Notes under the pieces: generated by a model
Seen by the model: only the letters and a program-made list of their open reading frames with translations
What the model was told of the DNA's origin: nothing
Database searches by the model: none
Assembly (NCBI GenBank): GCA_017479935.1
Contig: JAFVBO010000101.1
Span: forward strand, 1-64,000
DNA: 64,000 nt
Direction of reading: 5' to 3'
Origin: Lachnospiraceae bacterium
GTDB taxonomy: Bacteria; Bacillota; Clostridia; Lachnospirales; Lachnospiraceae
Translations under genes and position numbers: made by a program
Part shown: piece by piece, positions 52,800 to 62,779 of the stretch
Layout: every line of letters begins with the position of its first letter
Position numbering within the stretch: the first letter of the stretch is position 1

Positions 52800-54956
52800 A
52801 TGGCGATACATCTTCTGGACACAGAAACCATCAATCAGATTGCCGCAGGTGAGGTCGTGGACCGGCCTTCCTCGATTGTCAAGGAACTGCTGGAAAACGC
52901 GATCGACGCCGGTGCCACCTCCGTGACGCTGGAAATCCGCGACGGCGGAATTTCCCTGATCCGGGTGACGGATAACGGGAGCGGAATTCCCGCGGATCAG
53001 ATCCCGCTTGCCTTCTTACGGCACTCAACCAGCAAGATCGAAAACGCGAAGGATCTGGGAAGCATTCACACGCTGGGGTTTCGCGGTGAAGCGCTGTCCA
53101 GTATTGCCGCGGTGGCGAAGGTGGAGCTTCTGACCAAGACGCGGGACGCCTTAACCGGCTGCCGCTATGTGATCGAAGGCGGAGAGGAGATTTCCTCCGA
53201 GGAGATAGGCGGGGTGGACGGAACCACGTTTCTGGTGCGGGATCTGTTCTACAATACGCCTGCCAGACGCAAGTTTTTAAAAACCGAGAGCCGGGAAGCC
53301 GCCTATGTGACGGATCTGGCAGAGCGCCTGGCCTTATCCCGCCCGGATATCGCCATCAAGCTGGTCGTGCAGGGGCGGGAACAGTTTTACACCTCCGGAA
53401 ACGGGCGCTTAAAAGACGCCGTGTATGCCGTGTTAGGCCGGGAGACCGCGAGAGCGATGCTGCCGGTTTCCTATGAAGGGCCGGCCGCCACGGTCACCGG
53501 GTTTGTGGGAACGCCGGATCTGTCCCGCGGGAGCCGCGCGCTGGAGTTTTATTTCATCAACGGGCGCTATATCCGGAACAACTACATCATGGACGGGCTG
53601 GAAGAAGCGTACCGCCCGTACCTCATGCAGCACCGCTATCCGTTTGCCGTGCTGGATATCACCATTCCGGTGGAACTGACCGATGTGAACGTGCATCCTT
53701 CCAAGATGGAAATCCGCTTCCAGGATCCGCTTGAAATCCGGCACTCGGTTCTGATGGCCGTATCGAACGCCTTAAAGGAACGGGAGCACATCCCGAAGCC
53801 GGTGCTGCCGGTGGAAAAACCGCAGCCTACGGCAATGGCGCAGACGTTGAACAAGCCTCTGGCTGCGGAAAAGCCGCAATCGGAAAAGGAACCGAACATA
53901 GCCGCACCGGAAGGAACAGCTTCTTCTGTACCATCCGGTATGGAGAGACGATATCCTGCGTATCCAAACACGCAAGCTTCCCACGTCGCTGAGAATCGGC
54001 CGTACGGAAGTAAGCCTGCCTTCCCTGGGGAAATACCTGGACCGCGGACGGAGAGTGATCGCCGCGAAGAAAGCCTTCCGGTCCAGAAAACCTTCGCTGA
54101 GAGCGAAGAGAAGCCAAGCTCCATCCCTGCAAAAGAAAGTGGAGAAATGCCAAGCTCCATCCCGTTAAAAGAAAGTGGTGACACGCCAAACTCCACTCCG
54201 GCAAAAGAAAGCGGAAACGAAACGGATACAAACCCGCGGTATCCTAACAAGGATACGGCTTTGGCGCCGGAACCGTTCGAGGAAAAGCGGAAGGAGAGCT
54301 GGCAGGACACCCTGCCGAAGGCCTTCGATGTCGAACAGCAGACGTTTCTGCAGGAACGCGAGTTTCAGCAGAAAAACCGGACAAAGTTCCGGCTGGTCGG
54401 GCAGGTGTTTCAGACCTACTGGATCATGGAGTATGAGGACAAGGTCTATTTCATCGACCAGCATGCCGCCCACGAAAAGGTGATCTTCGAGCGCCTGATG
54501 AAAGCGTATCGGGAAAGCGAGATCCCGGTCCAGATGGTGGCACCGCCCCTGGTGCTGACCCTGACCGCGCCGGAAAAGGCTGCCTGGATGGGCTTTCAGG
54601 ACCAGCTTGCCTCCTTCGGCTTTGAGACGGAGGATTTCGGCGGAAAGGACATTTTGGTCACCGGGGTTCCCGCGACAACGTTCCAGATTCCGGAAAAGGA
54701 GCTGCTCCTGTCCTTCCTGCGGGATCTGACGCGGGAGGAAGACGTCTTTACGGGAGAGGAAGTGGCGGACAAGATCGCCACCATGTCCTGCAAGGCAGCC
54801 ATCAAGGGAAATCACACGTTCTCCATGGAGGAGGCTGCTGCGCTGATTGATCAGATGCTGCAGTGTGACAATCCGTACAACTGCCCCCACGGGCGGCCCA
54901 CCATGATTGAATTCACCGAAAGAGAGCTGGAAAAGCTCTTCAAGAGAATTGTCTGA
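52800..54956 (+). CDS. mutL: DNA mismatch repair protein MutL (endonuclease type)
   Basis: Couples MutS to strand incision. The 718-aa protein has a GHKL ATPase domain (ELLENAIDAGAT, DNGSGI, GFRGEALSS) in residues 1-330. A poorly conserved linker at about 337-500 contains three imperfect copies of a Pro/Ser/Lys-Glu-Ser-Gly repeat. The C-terminal domain (about 520-718) has the endonuclease motif DQHAAHEKVIFE near residue 553, so MutL nicks DNA itself, as expected without MutH. Confidence 0.97.
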   Translation: MAIHLLDTETINQIAAGEVVDRPSSIVKELLENAIDAGATSVTLEIRDGGISLIRVTDNGSGIPADQIPLAFLRHSTSKIENAKDLGSIHTLGFRGEALSSIAAVAKVELLTKTRDALTGCRYVIEGGEEISSEEIGGVDGTTFLVRDLFYNTPARRKFLKTESREAAYVTDLAERLALSRPDIAIKLVVQGREQFYTSGNGRLKDAVYAVLGRETARAMLPVSYEGPAATVTGFVGTPDLSRGSRALEFYFINGRYIRNNYIMDGLEEAYRPYLMQHRYPFAVLDITIPVELTDVNVHPSKMEIRFQDPLEIRHSVLMAVSNALKEREHIPKPVLPVEKPQPTAMAQTLNKPLAAEKPQSEKEPNIAAPEGTASSVPSGMERRYPAYPNTQASHVAENRPYGSKPAFPGEIPGPRTESDRREESLPVQKTFAESEEKPSSIPAKESGEMPSSIPLKESGDTPNSTPAKESGNETDTNPRYPNKDTALAPEPFEEKRKESWQDTLPKAFDVEQQTFLQEREFQQKNRTKFRLVGQVFQTYWIMEYEDKVYFIDQHAAHEKVIFERLMKAYRESEIPVQMVAPPLVLTLTAPEKAAWMGFQDQLASFGFETEDFGGKDILVTGVPATTFQIPEKELLLSFLRDLTREEDVFTGEEVADKIATMSCKAAIKGNHTFSMEEAAALIDQMLQCDNPYNCPHGRPTMIEFTERELEKLFKRIV

Positions 54957-54957
54957 T

Positions 54958-55902
54958 ATGAAAAAGGAAAAGCTGATCGTTCTGACCGGACCTACGGCGG
55001 TGGGAAAAACAGAGCTTTCTTTACGACTTGCGGCAGACATTGGCGGAGAGATCGTAAGTGCCGATTCCATGCAGGTGTATCGAGGAATGGATATTGGCTC
55101 TGCCAAAATCCCTGAGAAGGACCGGCAGGGAATCCCGCATCATCTCCTGGATATCTGCGACCCGACCGAGGATTTTCATGTGGTCCGCTTCCAGACCGAG
55201 GCGAAAAAATGCATACGCGAGATCCAAAAGCGAGGGCACATTCCGATCCTGACGGGCGGAACCGGGTTTTACATCCAATCCGTGCTGTACGACATTGACT
55301 TTACCGAGGCAGACGAGGACACATCGTTTCGGGAAGAACTCGAAAAGCGGGCGAGAGAAGAGGGCTGCGAAGTGCTTCACCGCGAGCTTTCCGAAGTGGA
55401 TCCGGAGGCGGCAGCAGCCATCCATCCCCACAATGTCAAGCGGGTCATCCGGGCGCTCGAATTTGCGGCCCAGACCGGTGGGAAAATCTCCGTGCACAAC
55501 GAACAGGAGCGGGCGAAAGAATCGCCTTACCTCTTTGCTTACCTGGTTTTAAACCGACCGCGGGCGGAGCTGTACGAACGGATCAACCGCCGGGTGGATG
55601 TGATGATGGAAGAGGGGCTTCTTGACGAAACCCGGCGCCTTTATGAGGCCGGACTGACACCGGACCGCGTTTCCATGCAGGGGCTTGGCTATAAGCAGCT
55701 TTTATCTTACCTGATGGGAGAGTGCTCGTATGAGGAAGCAGTTGACCGGATCAAAAAAGAGACAAGACATTTTGCCAAACGGCAGATTACCTGGTTTAAA
55801 CGGGAGCGGGACGTTTCCTGGATCAACCGGGACGAATATCCGGACGAAGACGCCATGTACGCGGCCATCCGGGAAATATTGAATGCGAAAGGACTGTGCT
55901 AA
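54958..55902 (+). CDS. miaA: tRNA dimethylallyltransferase
   Basis: Adds dimethylallyl to A37 of tRNAs reading UNN codons, using the DMAPP made by the isoprenoid pathway. From ATG 54958 it is 314 aa. The P-loop is GPTAVGKTELS, followed by SADSMQVYRGMDIGSAK, LTGGTGFYI and the C-terminal QITWFKR. It begins one base past mutL. Confidence 0.96.
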   Translation: MKKEKLIVLTGPTAVGKTELSLRLAADIGGEIVSADSMQVYRGMDIGSAKIPEKDRQGIPHHLLDICDPTEDFHVVRFQTEAKKCIREIQKRGHIPILTGGTGFYIQSVLYDIDFTEADEDTSFREELEKRAREEGCEVLHRELSEVDPEAAAAIHPHNVKRVIRALEFAAQTGGKISVHNEQERAKESPYLFAYLVLNRPRAELYERINRRVDVMMEEGLLDETRRLYEAGLTPDRVSMQGLGYKQLLSYLMGECSYEEAVDRIKKETRHFAKRQITWFKRERDVSWINRDEYPDEDAMYAAIREILNAKGLC

Positions 55903-55909
55903 ATCATTT

Positions 55910-57178
55910 ATGTATCGTAAGATGGGAATCAGTGAGGAGGTTCTTGCTTTTGCCTCCGAGGTGGAAAAGGAGCTGAAGCCCCGTTTTGAGAAAATCGACG
56001 AGACGGCGGAATACAACCAGGCCAAGGTGCTCTACGCCATGCAGAAAAACCGCTTAAGCGAAGCGCACTTTGCTTCCTCGACCGGCTATGGCTACAACGA
56101 TCTGGGGCGGGATACCTTAGAGAGCGTGTATGCGGATACCTTCCACACGGAGACGGCCCTCGTACGGCCTCAGATTATCTGTGGAACGCAGGCGCTTGCC
56201 CTCGCGCTGGCCAGCAATCTTCACCCGGGGGATGAACTGTTGTCCCCTGTCGGAAAGCCCTATGACACGCTCGAGGAAGTCATCGGCATCCGTGAATCCA
56301 TGGGCTCTTTAAAGGAATATGGCGTATCCTATCGCCAGGTCGATTTAACAGAGAACGGCGGATTTGACTGGGAAGGCATCCGGGCTGCCATAGGCGAGAA
56401 GACAAAGCTGATCACGATCCAGCGCTCCCGCGGGTACGATGCAAGACCTACGCTTTCGGTGGAACAGATCGGCGAGCTGATCGCCTTTGTGAAATCCATC
56501 AAGCCGGATGTCATCTGCATGGTGGACAACTGCTATGGCGAGTTCGTGGAACGCATCGAGCCTTCCGATGTCGGCGCCGACATGACGGTCGGATCTCTGA
56601 TCAAGAACCCCGGCGGCGGCCTGGCCCCCTGCGGCGGCTACATCGCCGGAAAAACCGAATGCATCGAGCGTGCTGCCAGACGCCTGACCTCCCCCGGCCT
56701 CGGAAAAGAGGTAGGCGCATCCTTAGGTGTCAACCGTTCCTTATTCCAGGGATTCTTTTTGGCACCGACGGTGACTGCCGGCGCGTTAAAGGGCGCGATC
56801 TACGCGGCAAACCTGTACGAACGGTTAGGATTTCCGGTTAACCCCGGCGGATCCGATCCCCGCTTTGACATCATCCAGGCCGTGGAATGCGGTTCTGCGG
56901 AAGCGCTCTGTTCCTTCTGCGAGGGCATTCAGGCGGCGGCCCCCGTGGACAGCTACGTGCGTCCGGAGCCCTGGGATATGCCGGGGTACGATGATCAGGT
57001 GATTATGGCGGCCGGCGCGTTTGTGCAGGGTTCTTCCATCGAACTTTCGGCGGATGGTCCGTTAAAGCCTCCCTACCGGGTCTTCTTCCAGGGCGGCCTC
57101 ACCTGGTATCACGCCAAGTTCGGCATTCTGATGTCGCTGCAGAAGATGGCGGAGAAGAATCTGATCAAGCTAGTGTGA
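55910..57178 (+). CDS. YnbB-like PLP-dependent enzyme (methionine gamma-lyase / aluminium resistance family)
   Basis: The 422-aa protein is of the type called cystathionine beta-lyase family involved in aluminium resistance (B. subtilis YnbB). It has STGYGYNDLGRDTLE, CGTQALALAL, VDNCYGEF and the PLP lysine in GSLIKNPGGGLAPCGGYIAG near residue 231. The true reaction is not settled. ATG 55910 is preferred because MYRKMGIS fits relatives as I recall them; ATG 55883 would overlap miaA. It closes the miaB-mutS-mutL-miaA operon. Confidence 0.9.
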   Translation: MYRKMGISEEVLAFASEVEKELKPRFEKIDETAEYNQAKVLYAMQKNRLSEAHFASSTGYGYNDLGRDTLESVYADTFHTETALVRPQIICGTQALALALASNLHPGDELLSPVGKPYDTLEEVIGIRESMGSLKEYGVSYRQVDLTENGGFDWEGIRAAIGEKTKLITIQRSRGYDARPTLSVEQIGELIAFVKSIKPDVICMVDNCYGEFVERIEPSDVGADMTVGSLIKNPGGGLAPCGGYIAGKTECIERAARRLTSPGLGKEVGASLGVNRSLFQGFFLAPTVTAGALKGAIYAANLYERLGFPVNPGGSDPRFDIIQAVECGSAEALCSFCEGIQAAAPVDSYVRPEPWDMPGYDDQVIMAAGAFVQGSSIELSADGPLKPPYRVFFQGGLTWYHAKFGILMSLQKMAEKNLIKLV

Positions 57179-57179
57179 T

Positions 57180-57261
57180 GAAAGCAAACGCGTTCGTATG
57201 CATAAGCATAAACAAAGAGAGCAAGCTCTCTGTTCATGCTTTGCATCCTCACTTTGCTTTC
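57180..57261 (+). terminator. Long hairpin ending the miaB-mutS operon
   Basis: GAAAGCAAA at 57180 pairs with TTTGCTTTC at 57253. Inside are AAGCAT-ACA/TGT-ATGCTT and a GAGAGC-AA-GCTCTC tip. It starts two bases past the stop codon. There is no strong T-run. Confidence 0.6.
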
Positions 57262-57375
57262 AAAAGTGTACTGCTCAAAACAAATGCAAAATGCTACTAT
57301 GCATAATGACAGAATTATGCTATCATCCCAACAAGATTTTTGGGGAAATCATCTTTAAAAGGAGTTTTTGAAACG

Positions 57376-57630
57376 ATGAGGGGAGAAAAAAACGGCTGGG
57401 CGCTGACCCTGCTCATCCTGGCGGGTATCGTGCTGGGCGGGCTGATCGGAACGCTCTGCGCACAGGTGGAATTCCTATCCTGGCTGAATTACGGGCAAAC
57501 CTTCGGCCTGGAAAATCCGATTATCCTTGATCTCGGGATTCTGGTCATCACATTTGGCTGCACGGTTCACATCACGGTGGCCGGCATCATCGGAATCCTG
57601 CTTGCCATTCTCATTTATCGTACGCTGTAA
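57376..57630 (+). CDS. DUF4321 small membrane protein
   Basis: The 84-aa protein has two hydrophobic segments (about residues 8-24 and 50-80), with the family's N-terminal NGWALTLLILAGIVLGGLIGTL. DUF4321 proteins are small, of unknown role, and in Clostridia often precede radC or mre genes, as here. AAAAGGAG lies upstream of ATG 57376; the frame from 57340 is longer but unsupported. Confidence 0.85.
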   Translation: MRGEKNGWALTLLILAGIVLGGLIGTLCAQVEFLSWLNYGQTFGLENPIILDLGILVITFGCTVHITVAGIIGILLAILIYRTL

Positions 57631-57682
57631 AGCATGGGGCGGGCCCGGATACCTGGAGAGTAGAAAGGGTGCCTTTAAACAG

Positions 57683-58375
57683 ATGCGAAGAGTAACAGAA
57701 CTTCCGGAAAACGAACGACCGTATGAACGGTTCTATCGCCTCGGGGCAGAGGCCTTAAACGACAGGGAACTGCTGGCTATTCTGCTTCGAAGCGGCACAT
57801 CTGACTGCGATGTGCTGGAGACGGCGGACAGGGTTTTATCCCTTGCCAGGGAAAGAGGAGGCTTAAGCGGGCTGTATCACCTGATGACCTCCGACCTGCT
57901 TCAAATTCCCGGAATTGGAAAAGTAAAGGCCATGCAGCTTTTAGCAATGAGCGAGCTGGCCAGGCGCATGGCAAAGGAGCCGGAAAGCAGGACAGAAATC
58001 CTGGACAGTCCGGACGCGATTGCGGATCGCTACATGGAAGAAATGCGCCACCTTGAAGTGGAAGAACTCCGTCTTATCCTCTTAGACAGCAAAAACGGCT
58101 GGATCGGGGACAAGATGCTCACAAGAGGGACGGTAAACGCCTCCCTTATCTCCGCCAGGGAAATCTTTAAGGAAGCGCTCCGGTATGGGGCCGTCAAGGT
58201 TGTCCTGGTGCATAATCATCCAAGCGGTGATCCCACTCCCAGCAGGGAGGATATAGAGGTAACCCGGCAGGTGGCCGGGGCCGGCCTCTTAGTCGGGGTC
58301 CCGCTTCTGGATCACATTATCCTGGGAGATCGGGTCTTTACCAGTCTGAGAGAACGGGGTATTCTTGATGGATAA
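57683..58375 (+). CDS. radC: RadC/YeeS-type JAMM domain protein
   Basis: A 230-aa protein with a helix-hairpin-helix region (about 65-100, LLQIPGIGKVKAMQLLA) and a JAB1/MPN-like domain with the metal motif HNHPSGDPTPSREDIEVT. Although named for DNA repair, its role in repair is doubtful. ATG 57683 follows GAAAGGG; the longer frame runs back into the DUF4321 gene. The end overlaps mreC by eight bases. Confidence 0.92.
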   Translation: MRRVTELPENERPYERFYRLGAEALNDRELLAILLRSGTSDCDVLETADRVLSLARERGGLSGLYHLMTSDLLQIPGIGKVKAMQLLAMSELARRMAKEPESRTEILDSPDAIADRYMEEMRHLEVEELRLILLDSKNGWIGDKMLTRGTVNASLISAREIFKEALRYGAVKVVLVHNHPSGDPTPSREDIEVTRQVAGAGLLVGVPLLDHIILGDRVFTSLRERGILDG

Positions 58376-59270
58376 GAAAAAAACCGGCGGGTTTCCTGTA
58401 CGGTACCTGCTGTTTCTATTGACCTTTGTGTGCCTGTCCGGCGCGGTGGTCACTTTCCTGCGCCCGGGGATCTGGAACCTGGTCAAATCGGGGGCGGACG
58501 AAGTATTCATGCCGATGCAGATCGGCTTAAACCGTGTTGGCCTGTACCTGTCGGATCAGTACGATCGCCTGATGTCTCTGCGAAGCGTGGAAGCGCAGAA
58601 CGATATTTTACGAGCGGAAAATGAACGGCTGAAAGAGGAAAACATGGTCCTGTATCAGCAGACTTTCGAGCTGTCGCAAATGCGGGAGCTTCTTTCCATG
58701 CAGGAACGTTTTTCGCAGTATGAGATCATCGGGGCGCATGTCATTCAGAAAGAAACCGGCAACTGGTTTCATGAATTTCTGATCGACAAGGGATCCAGGG
58801 ACGGCGTGCGGATGGGTGCCAACATTCTGTCCGGCGGCGCTTTGGTCGGCCGTGTGGTTCACGTGGGCAAAAACTACGCGCGGGTGCTCTCCATTATCGA
58901 TGACGAGAGTAACGTTGGCGCGATGAGCCGGGAAACCGCGGATTTCTGCATCGTATCCGGCGATCTGGAACTGTTTTCGGAAGGAAAACTGTCCTTTGGA
59001 TTTGCGGACAAGGATGCCAGACTGGCGCCGGGGGATCTTCTGATCACCTCCTATGTCAGCGATATCTATCTTCCGGATCTGCCCATTGGCTATATCGAAT
59101 CCGTGAATGCGGACGCCAACAACCTGACCATGTCCGGTATCCTGGTTCCCATCGCCGATTTCGATAAGATCCAGACAGTCGATGTCATTCTGACGTCCAA
59201 ATCCGACTGGATCGCGGAAGAGGAAACCGCATCCGGAAGCGGCGAAAACGCTTCCGCAGGGGTAGGGTGA
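58368..59270 (+). CDS. mreC: Rod shape-determining protein MreC
   Basis: A bitopic periplasm-facing scaffold of the elongation complex that activates PBP2. The 300-aa protein has one N-terminal membrane helix (about 13-32), a coiled coil (about 60-100), then the beta-barrel domain with DKGSRDGVRMGANILSGGALVGRV. An acidic Ser/Gly tail follows. ATG 58368 overlaps the radC stop. MreB, usually directly upstream of mreC, is missing here. Confidence 0.95.
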   Translation: MDKKKTGGFPVRYLLFLLTFVCLSGAVVTFLRPGIWNLVKSGADEVFMPMQIGLNRVGLYLSDQYDRLMSLRSVEAQNDILRAENERLKEENMVLYQQTFELSQMRELLSMQERFSQYEIIGAHVIQKETGNWFHEFLIDKGSRDGVRMGANILSGGALVGRVVHVGKNYARVLSIIDDESNVGAMSRETADFCIVSGDLELFSEGKLSFGFADKDARLAPGDLLITSYVSDIYLPDLPIGYIESVNADANNLTMSGILVPIADFDKIQTVDVILTSKSDWIAEEETASGSGENASAGVG

Positions 59271-59821
59271 TCGCGATGGATTTTGGCGCTATCAAAGACT
59301 TTACCCTGCGACTGTTTTTCACAGGCCTGATCATTCTTCTGGCGTTTCTTTTGCAGAACGGATTGTTTTCCGGCATTCTGTATTTCGGAACCATCCCAAA
59401 CCTTCTGCTCATCGTCACGGTGATCTATGGGTTCTTGGAAGGCCGCCACACCGGTATCTGGGTAGGCGTGGTCTGCGGACTGGCGATGGATCTGTACGTG
59501 GGAGACATGATGGGAGAGTACCTGTTCTTCTATCTGTACGCAGGCTTTCTGGCCGGTTTATTCAGCCGCTTTTTCTATCCCGATCAGCTCATTCTTCCGA
59601 CAGCCTTGTGCGGAGGATTTGATCTTCTCTTCGGGTTATACGAGTTCTTTCTGCACAGCGTACTTCAGAATCAAACCAATCTGCTGCCGTATCTGATGAG
59701 GATTATGCTTCCGGAGGCAGTCAGCACCATGGTCTGCGCCATTGTCTTTTTCCGTTTGATTCTGTTCGTCCATGACAGGCGGATCGAAGCGGAGCAGAGG
59801 AGGGCGAGACGATTTGTTTGA
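59267..59821 (+). CDS. mreD: Rod shape-determining protein MreD
   Basis: A membrane component of the rod complex. The 184-aa protein has about five hydrophobic segments; LAFLLQNGLF and the motif EGRHTGIWVGVVCGLAMDLYVG are typical. GTG 59267 overlaps the mreC stop; ATG 59276 is an alternative start. Its end overlaps the start of the pbp2 gene. Confidence 0.92.
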   Translation: MIAMDFGAIKDFTLRLFFTGLIILLAFLLQNGLFSGILYFGTIPNLLLIVTVIYGFLEGRHTGIWVGVVCGLAMDLYVGDMMGEYLFFYLYAGFLAGLFSRFFYPDQLILPTALCGGFDLLFGLYEFFLHSVLQNQTNLLPYLMRIMLPEAVSTMVCAIVFFRLILFVHDRRIEAEQRRARRFV

Positions 59822-62708
59822 AGAATTATTTGATATCATCCGGTACATCGCCAAGAAGATTTTTACTTCCCGGCTTTTTGTAATCTCCCTCGTGTTTATT
59901 GCCATGACGGGCGCGCTGCTTTCGAAGGTGTACGACCTTCAGATCAACAAAAGCGCGTACTATCAGGAAAACTACACGCAGCTGACACAGAAAACGGTGT
60001 CTATCCCGGCGACCCGCGGAAAAATCTACGACCGAAACGGCACGCTCCTGGCCTACAATGAGATTTCCTACACCGTAGGCTTTACAGACACAGGAAAACT
60101 GAGTAACGGATTTGAAAAAAACGATATGTTGATTCCGCTGCTGCGGCTTTTGCGGCAGCACGGGGAAAAAGTGGTGAACTCGTTCGCCATGGCCAGAGAC
60201 AATGAAGGAAAACTGGTCTTCACCAACGCCAGCGAATCGGAAAAGATCACAATGCTGATCAATATCTACGGTGTCAACCGGGATAAGCTGGATGTGCCGA
60301 ACGATAAGGGCGTCATCCTGTATCCGTCGGATGACCCGGAGTATCTGTATGAGCAGGCGCTGTACAAATTCGGTATCACCTACGTGAATGACCGAACCTT
60401 CAGCACCGATCACCCGAACCGCTATGAGCTCGAAGACGAGATCGCGATGGACCTTTTGCAGGTACGCTATGCCATGTACCTGTACTCCTACATGCGGTAC
60501 GAGCAGGTGGCCATCGCCCGAAACTTAAAGCTCGAAACCGTGACGGAAATTCTGGAAAGACAGAACGAATTCCCGGATGTAGGCATCGGCGAAGATACCA
60601 TCCGCCGCTACAATTACCCGATCTATTTTGCGCACATGATCGGATACACCGGCGTTGGATCCTCCGAGATCATGAAAGACTTGAAGGAACAGGATCCTTC
60701 GTATGAAGACGGCGATGTGGTCGGGCGCTCCGGCTTGGAAAGCGTGATGGAGCTTTACTTAAGCGGCAAGAAGGGCTCCCGTACCATGATGCTGGACAGC
60801 TCGGGACGTATCCGAAATGTCTTAGAGGAGACCGAGCCGGAGGCGGGAAACGACATTTATCTGTCTGTCGATGCCACTCTGACACAGGCGGTTTATCACC
60901 TGCTGGAACAAAAGCTGGCAGGTATCCTATGCGAACATCTGGTCAATGCCGAAGTGGATCTGGAGAAGGTAGAAAACTCTTCCAACATCAAAATCCCGGT
61001 GAAGGATGCTTACTATCAGATGATCAACAACAACATCCTCTCCATGAGCCAGTTTGCCCGGGAAGATGCCTCCGATCCGGAGCGGGAGATGTACGATGCG
61101 TATCAGTACCGGAAATCGGATGTCGTCGAATGGCTTCGCCAGCTTCTCCTGGCAAGGGAAGGAACGATTTTTAACGACCTTCCGAAGGACCTGCAGGATT
61201 ATTACGACTGCCTGTTCGATTTCCTGACCGGCAGCGGAATTTTTAACGTCCGGACGGATGAGGTGCAAAACGACAGCATATACCGGAGTTATCGGTATGG
61301 CGAAGTCAGCTTCCCGGAGCTTTTGTACCACGCGGTGGAGAACAACTGGATCCAAACCGGAAAGCTGACCGGTGTGAGTGGGTATACCACAGCCGATAAC
61401 ACCTACGAGCTTCTGGTCTATTCCCTCATGGAACAGATCCAGGAGGAAACCGACTTTACGAAGCTGATATACAAATATCTGATCAAGGATGGTTCCATCT
61501 CCGGCAATCAGATTTGCCTGGCTCTTTTTTACCAGGAATTTCTGCCCTGGGATGACGAGGCGGTGTATTCCCTTACCTACGGCAATGCCAACGCCGCGTT
61601 CAATTTCATCTACCAGAAGATCCTGAATCTGGAGATCACCCCCGCGCAGCTGGCCTTGGATCCCTGTACGGCTTCCTGTACGATCACGGATCCTTCCACG
61701 GGAGAGCTGCTGGCGGTTGTCACCTATCCCGGATACGACAATAACCGTTTCTCCGGGACCGTTGATGCTTCGTACTACCACACTCTTTTAGAGGATCTGT
61801 CCACGCCGCTGTATAACAACGCGACGCAGACCAGAACGGCTCCCGGTTCCACCTTCAAGATGGTGACGGCCATCGCTGGCCTTGAGGAGGGAGTTATCAC
61901 CCCCACCGAAACCATTCTGGATAAGAGCATCTTCACGGAAATCGGCTTAAAGCTGCGCTGCGCCGTTTTCCCCGACAGCCATGGCGCCATCAATGTATGG
62001 GAAGCCATCCGCGATTCGTGTAACTATTTCTTCTGCGAAGTGGGTTTCCGCCTGTCCAAGGATGAAAACGGAAAGTATAACGAGCCGCACGGACTGGAGG
62101 TCCTTTCCCAGTATGCCTCTTTGTTTGGCTTTGATACGAGAACCGGCATTGAAATCTCGGAAATGGCTCCGCATATCACGGACATCGCGCCGGTGCCCTC
62201 CAGCATCGGACAGGGCTCCCACAGCTATACCAACGTTCAGATGGCCCGCTACGCGACAGCCATCGCCAATCAGGGCGACGTCTATAACTTCAGCCTTCTG
62301 CAGAAGCGAACCAGCGCGACCGGCATGCTGCTTCAGGAATACGGACCGGATCTTGATCATGAGATCGAAATTCCGCAGGCTACCTGGGATCTGATTGCCA
62401 GGGGCATGCGAGAGGACGTCAATGTCACCCTCGCCAAGGTGTTCGAGACCTGCCCGGTCTTAGCGGCAGCCAAAACCGGTACGGCCGAGGAATCCAGCAA
62501 GCGGGGACCTCACGCGCTTTTTGTCACCTACGCGCCGTATGACGCGCCGGAGATTGCCATGGCCGTCACCATCCCGCACGGCTATACCTCCAGTAACGCG
62601 GCGGAGGTGGCCAAAGATATTTATGATTATTATTTCGGAATCCTGACGATGGAAGACGTTCTCTCCAGAACGGCAGCGCTTCCTTCCGGACTCACGGTTC
62701 GCGATTAA
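59814..62708 (+). CDS. mrdA: Penicillin-binding protein 2 (elongation transpeptidase), long form
   Basis: The class B transpeptidase of cell-wall elongation, working with RodA. The protein has an N-terminal membrane helix (about residues 18-38), a PBP dimer domain, and the transpeptidase domain with STFK (Ser679), SCN and KTGTAE (Lys887). It is 964 aa from TTG 59814, which has GGAGGG upstream and overlaps the mreD stop. Many PBP2s have 600-750 aa. The surplus is an insert of about 230 residues (about 372-602) between the dimerisation region and the catalytic domain. ATG 59772 would add 14 residues. Confidence 0.93.
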   Translation: MFEELFDIIRYIAKKIFTSRLFVISLVFIAMTGALLSKVYDLQINKSAYYQENYTQLTQKTVSIPATRGKIYDRNGTLLAYNEISYTVGFTDTGKLSNGFEKNDMLIPLLRLLRQHGEKVVNSFAMARDNEGKLVFTNASESEKITMLINIYGVNRDKLDVPNDKGVILYPSDDPEYLYEQALYKFGITYVNDRTFSTDHPNRYELEDEIAMDLLQVRYAMYLYSYMRYEQVAIARNLKLETVTEILERQNEFPDVGIGEDTIRRYNYPIYFAHMIGYTGVGSSEIMKDLKEQDPSYEDGDVVGRSGLESVMELYLSGKKGSRTMMLDSSGRIRNVLEETEPEAGNDIYLSVDATLTQAVYHLLEQKLAGILCEHLVNAEVDLEKVENSSNIKIPVKDAYYQMINNNILSMSQFAREDASDPEREMYDAYQYRKSDVVEWLRQLLLAREGTIFNDLPKDLQDYYDCLFDFLTGSGIFNVRTDEVQNDSIYRSYRYGEVSFPELLYHAVENNWIQTGKLTGVSGYTTADNTYELLVYSLMEQIQEETDFTKLIYKYLIKDGSISGNQICLALFYQEFLPWDDEAVYSLTYGNANAAFNFIYQKILNLEITPAQLALDPCTASCTITDPSTGELLAVVTYPGYDNNRFSGTVDASYYHTLLEDLSTPLYNNATQTRTAPGSTFKMVTAIAGLEEGVITPTETILDKSIFTEIGLKLRCAVFPDSHGAINVWEAIRDSCNYFFCEVGFRLSKDENGKYNEPHGLEVLSQYASLFGFDTRTGIEISEMAPHITDIAPVPSSIGQGSHSYTNVQMARYATAIANQGDVYNFSLLQKRTSATGMLLQEYGPDLDHEIEIPQATWDLIARGMREDVNVTLAKVFETCPVLAAAKTGTAEESSKRGPHALFVTYAPYDAPEIAMAVTIPHGYTSSNAAEVAKDIYDYYFGILTMEDVLSRTAALPSGLTVRD

Positions 62709-62779
62709 GCGGCAGACCCCTTAAGCCTTTCGTCCGCCAAACCAGGCCGTAGAGGCAGGGGTACCGCGCAAGGAGTTGT

